A stretch of 64,000 bases of DNA from Hysterangium stoloniferum. Taxonomy: Eukaryota > Basidiomycota > Agaricomycetes > Hysterangiales > Hysterangiaceae. Positions 61,386 through 64,000 of the stretch are shown piece by piece. Each line of letters opens with the position of its first letter. Positions within the stretch are counted from its first letter, which is position 1. Made by a program: the position numbers and the translations under genes. The notes below the pieces were generated by a model. That model ran no database searches. It was given only the letters and a program-made list of their open reading frames with translations, and was not told the DNA's origin. The stretch covers positions 372,001-436,000 of the forward strand of contig WHVD01000035.1 of assembly GCA_015178975.1 (NCBI GenBank). Reading direction: 5' to 3'.

Positions 61386-61413
61386 GGGGTATGGGATAAG
61401 AGAGGTTCGACTG
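61386..61413 (-). repeat. right terminal inverted repeat of the pogo-type element
   Basis: Ends GGTTCGACTG before TA at 61414. Pairs with 58118-58145. Confidence 0.92.
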
Positions 61414-61415
61414 TA

Positions 61416-62990
61416 CTTCAACACACCCCCTCAAGTGTAGAAACTCGAAAATATGTCTCTTTTGTAGCCTCTCCAGGTCAGGACTTTGAACATCTCCACA
61501 GTAATGGCTTTCTGTTATTCCTTGTATCATTTTGTTGTATTATTTGCTTCCCTAAACTTTTATTGTTTTCTGTTTATCTTGTATTGTCATCATTTTGATC
61601 CATTACTCATTTCCCCCATCTCACTCTCCCATTACTATTCATATTCCCATTTTCAGAACTCTCTCTTCTTCACATCATTCTGCATTTACATCTCTAGTCA
61701 GTCCTTTCTTGTATCTTACTGTTCTTTAGTTTGAATATAAACAAAGGTTACCCCCACTCTAGCCTTAGCTCCTACCCTTCATATCACAGTCTTTGGCCAG
61801 TCCAAGACTTAAACTATCCTTAACCTTAGCCTCTGGTACATAATGGAGTGGCACATATAAGGGATTAGTTTCAAGGGTTCTTCTAATTCCTCCACTCTGG
61901 TGATTAAGCATGATGTCCCATCTGTCAGTAGAAGTACCATCCCCTGAGAGAATGACTGCCAATTCATATGCTGGTGGAATGTTGTTTCATCTTAGGTCTG
62001 TATTAGCTTTATATGTGTTAAGGCATTGGGAGACAGAGGGACTAAGCAGGGAACTGGAAGGTCTGAACATACTTAACTGGGAGGTCCAGTTCCAGAGATG
62101 AGTGGAGCTTTTCTTCAATTGATGTGTAGTGCCCTCACACGAACTGTCTGGGTGCTCCAGTATTTCTAAAATAAGATGATTAACAATTAGCTACTGATTG
62201 GTAGGCTATTTGTTAGGAACCATGGCTTTCAGGCCCCATGTATGTTTTCAACCTGTACTGTCCTCCAGCATCCCAGCATTGGTGTCCCTACAACATGCCC
62301 ACTTAATGATTTCCATTTCCAGCCACTCCATCCCAGTTCCATTCCAATGACATTCTGTCATTCCTTGCATCACTTTGCCACTTCATTTGCCACTTCAGAG
62401 CATTTACCATTTATGTTTGTCTTATTTCCATTTTCTTGATCCCCTGTTCCATTTCCCTGATTTCCTTTGTCCCACTAACATTGTAATCACATCTTCAGCC
62501 TCCCATCTTCCATTTTACTTAGTATAAGCTTCCATCCTGTACTCTACTACTCTCTAGTTTGAATATCAATTAAGAATATCATTTAAAATTCCCTCTCATA
62601 TTTAGAGAAGCTTACATGATACATAATACCTTCATTTATTCTGAAGTATTGTTTGTACTGCTTAATTCTTTTGCTAGTATTCAACTGAGACTTATTATTT
62701 TACAACCTTAGCTTCATATCCCCACTTTACAGCTAAGTGCCATTAAATATTCCTGTTATGTACTACCTTGCTTGTTTCAAAATACCAGAACATTCAAGAG
62801 TTTTGTGCAAAGGCCCAACACATATATTGAAGCCAAGCTTCACTCATCTTTAGCAACTGGAGTTGCCAGTTATGTATGTATATACTGATGTTTTGGTCTC
62901 CCATCCTTGTTTCTCCTTTCCCATTTAGTCCTGCTCTTAGTACTATTCTTTCTAAGAGAACAGTGAGACTGGGGCTGGGATGTTCCCTGT
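61416..62990. other. CpG-poor dispersed repeats, no gene
   Basis: Two pyrimidine-rich blocks, about 61480-61760 and 62240-62600, resemble each other (ttattccttgtatcattttg / cattccttgcatcactttg; tttagtttgaata / tctagtttgaata) and the block at 13040-13500. Decayed conserved LTR boxes lie at 62103-62140 (+) and about 62805-62840 (-). No coding region. Confidence 0.55.
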
Positions 62991-62999
62991 GAAAATGAG

Positions 63000-64000
63000 C
63001 CACTCCCTGCTGAGATAGTTCTAGCTCCAACAGTTATTGAATTATTACATGAGGAGATTGCTCCAAGTCAATGAACCAGCTCCTGAGGAGACAGTACCTG
63101 ACTTGCCAGAGATGATGATTCCTCAACCTGAAATAGTTCCCCAAGTTGTATCTCTTCCATCTGAGCAAATAGATATACCAGTTGATGGTGCTATGCTATG
63201 CCACCTCATCCAGCTATGGAGCAGGATGAGGTTGAGGGGATTACTGAACTAGAACCTGAAGAAGGTGAAAGAGTGTAAACAGAGGAAAAGGTAGACAAAA
63301 GTCTCCCAGATATACTATTATGTTTATCAACTCTTCCAGAGAGTTGGTGTGGCAATGACAATTCTGGGGGGTGGACAACTGCTTCAGCAATACATTGTAG
63401 ATGCATGGGCAGCAGCAGAGCAGAGCAGGCTATCATGTATAAGATACAATCAAGGCACTTTACAGGTGAAATGTACCATTAGGTGGTGGATGCCTTCACA
63501 GTACAGGATAATAACTAGCAACCTGAGCCAAATGACATTGGAAGTAGGTTTATACTGCCAGCAACCTTCCAGGGTAGCAGTTGGGATATGATGGAAAATT
63601 TGCAGAATTCAATGGCTATATCATATAAGTATGGCAATGCAAGCATGTTTATTACCATGACAGTCAGTCCTAAATGGAAGGAAATAACTAAGGCACTTCT
63701 TCCAGGGTAAACTGCTGCTGATCATCCAGATATGTATAGTGTCACATGTTTTTGTATTGAAAAGGCACACTTATTTCACCTGATTATGAAAGAAAAATGT
63801 CCTTGGCAAAGTAGTTGCCTGTGTCAATACCATTGAATTTTAAAAGTATGGACTCCCCCATATGCATTTGCTCCTATTATTTGAAGATGGGTCCAAGCTT
63901 CAGACTCCTGTAGAAATTTATCTGCAGAGTTTCCTGATGAAAATGAGCACCCAAAGCTTTACAAGCTGGTACCTGAGCTCATGGCTTATGTATGTAGTGA
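63000..64000 (+). pseudogene. Helitron Rep/helicase-like N-terminal remnant, runs off the window
   Basis: In several frames: LLQQYIVDAWAAAEQSRL at 63375-63430, then LPATFQGSSWDMMENLQNSM and MFITMTVSPKWKEITKALLPG near 63555-63710, and LPHMHLLLLFEDGSK at 63852-63900, which holds the H-x-H of the HUH nuclease. These are the marks of the Helitron-like N domain of rolling-circle transposons. Stops and shifts show decay. The upstream part (from about 63000) is an unclear Pro/Glu-rich stretch. The helicase would lie beyond 64000. Confidence 0.8.

Larger units (their letters stand above)
58118..61413 (+). mobile_element. pogo/Tigger-type Tc1/mariner DNA transposon, decayed
   Basis: Terminal inverted repeats start CAGTCGAACCTCTCTTATCC, match for at least 28 bp, and are flanked by TA on both sides (58116-58117, 61414-61415). 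Total 3,296 bp, or about 2.44 kb after removing the solo LTR at 58314-59166. The interior encodes a broken DDE transposase. Right beside the LTR, 59257-59520 encodes a coiled-coil-like stretch (KKEKLQALLSEKKSISAQDE, LVDEQQQLLEILEGA) with stops, origin unclear. Confidence 0.93.

Overview
The window reads as genomic DNA of a filamentous basidiomycete, probably an agaricomycete. Genes carry many short introns (mostly 48-65 nt), the conserved genes are fungal/eukaryotic (Mediator CDK8, class I histone deacetylase, Nup192, mitochondrial methionine aminopeptidase, ELO elongase, SMC5, mitochondrial uL13), and an F-box-like gene sits among them. Placement below basidiomycete is inference.

Regional layout. 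(1) About 0.9-16.2 kb is a nest of retroelements with almost no CpG. A decayed Ty1/Copia element (883-6728, minus) carries two later solo LTRs. Then come a LINE fragment, four solo LTRs nested in one another, a split Ty3/Gypsy RNase H, another solo LTR, and a small Copia-type element with gag only (14748-16204). (2) About 16.2-38.7 kb is genic: two tandem MCT-type MFS transporter genes, CDK8 (minus), class I HDAC (minus), NUP192 (plus, only 77 bp from the HDAC start) and mitochondrial MAP1 (minus). (3) About 39.2-50.5 kb holds a direct segmental duplication. Each copy has an intact seven-exon fatty-acid elongase gene. Between the copies lie a 540-bp foldback palindrome, a Mutator-type element with a 9-bp target duplication that has captured GAPDH exons and HEAT-repeat sequence, and a CpG-rich solo LTR. 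(4) About 50.7-57.9 kb is genic again: SMC5 (23 exons), an F-box-like gene and mitochondrial ribosomal protein uL13m, all on plus. (5) About 58.1-64.0 kb is repeats: a pogo/Tigger-type DNA transposon with TA duplication and a nested solo LTR, pyrimidine-rich repeats, and a decayed Helitron Rep that runs off the window.

I rebuilt exon structures by hand from splice signals, reading frame and family conservation. All coding joins given keep the frame. For most repeats the boundaries rest on target-site duplications that I read directly (gcaag, gaaat, ccatc, tatta, ttgcc, ctccc, attaa, aatac, accaaactc, ctgag, gaaat, TA).

The most unusual items are the Mutator-type element that carries host gene pieces with their introns; a conserved box of about 30 nt shared by otherwise divergent LTRs; the gag-only Copia element; primer-binding sites that match the anticodon arm of initiator tRNA; several GC-AG introns, three of them in one transporter gene; and a 77-bp bidirectional promoter rich in CGTCA motifs. 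No gene cluster here forms a clearly new pathway.
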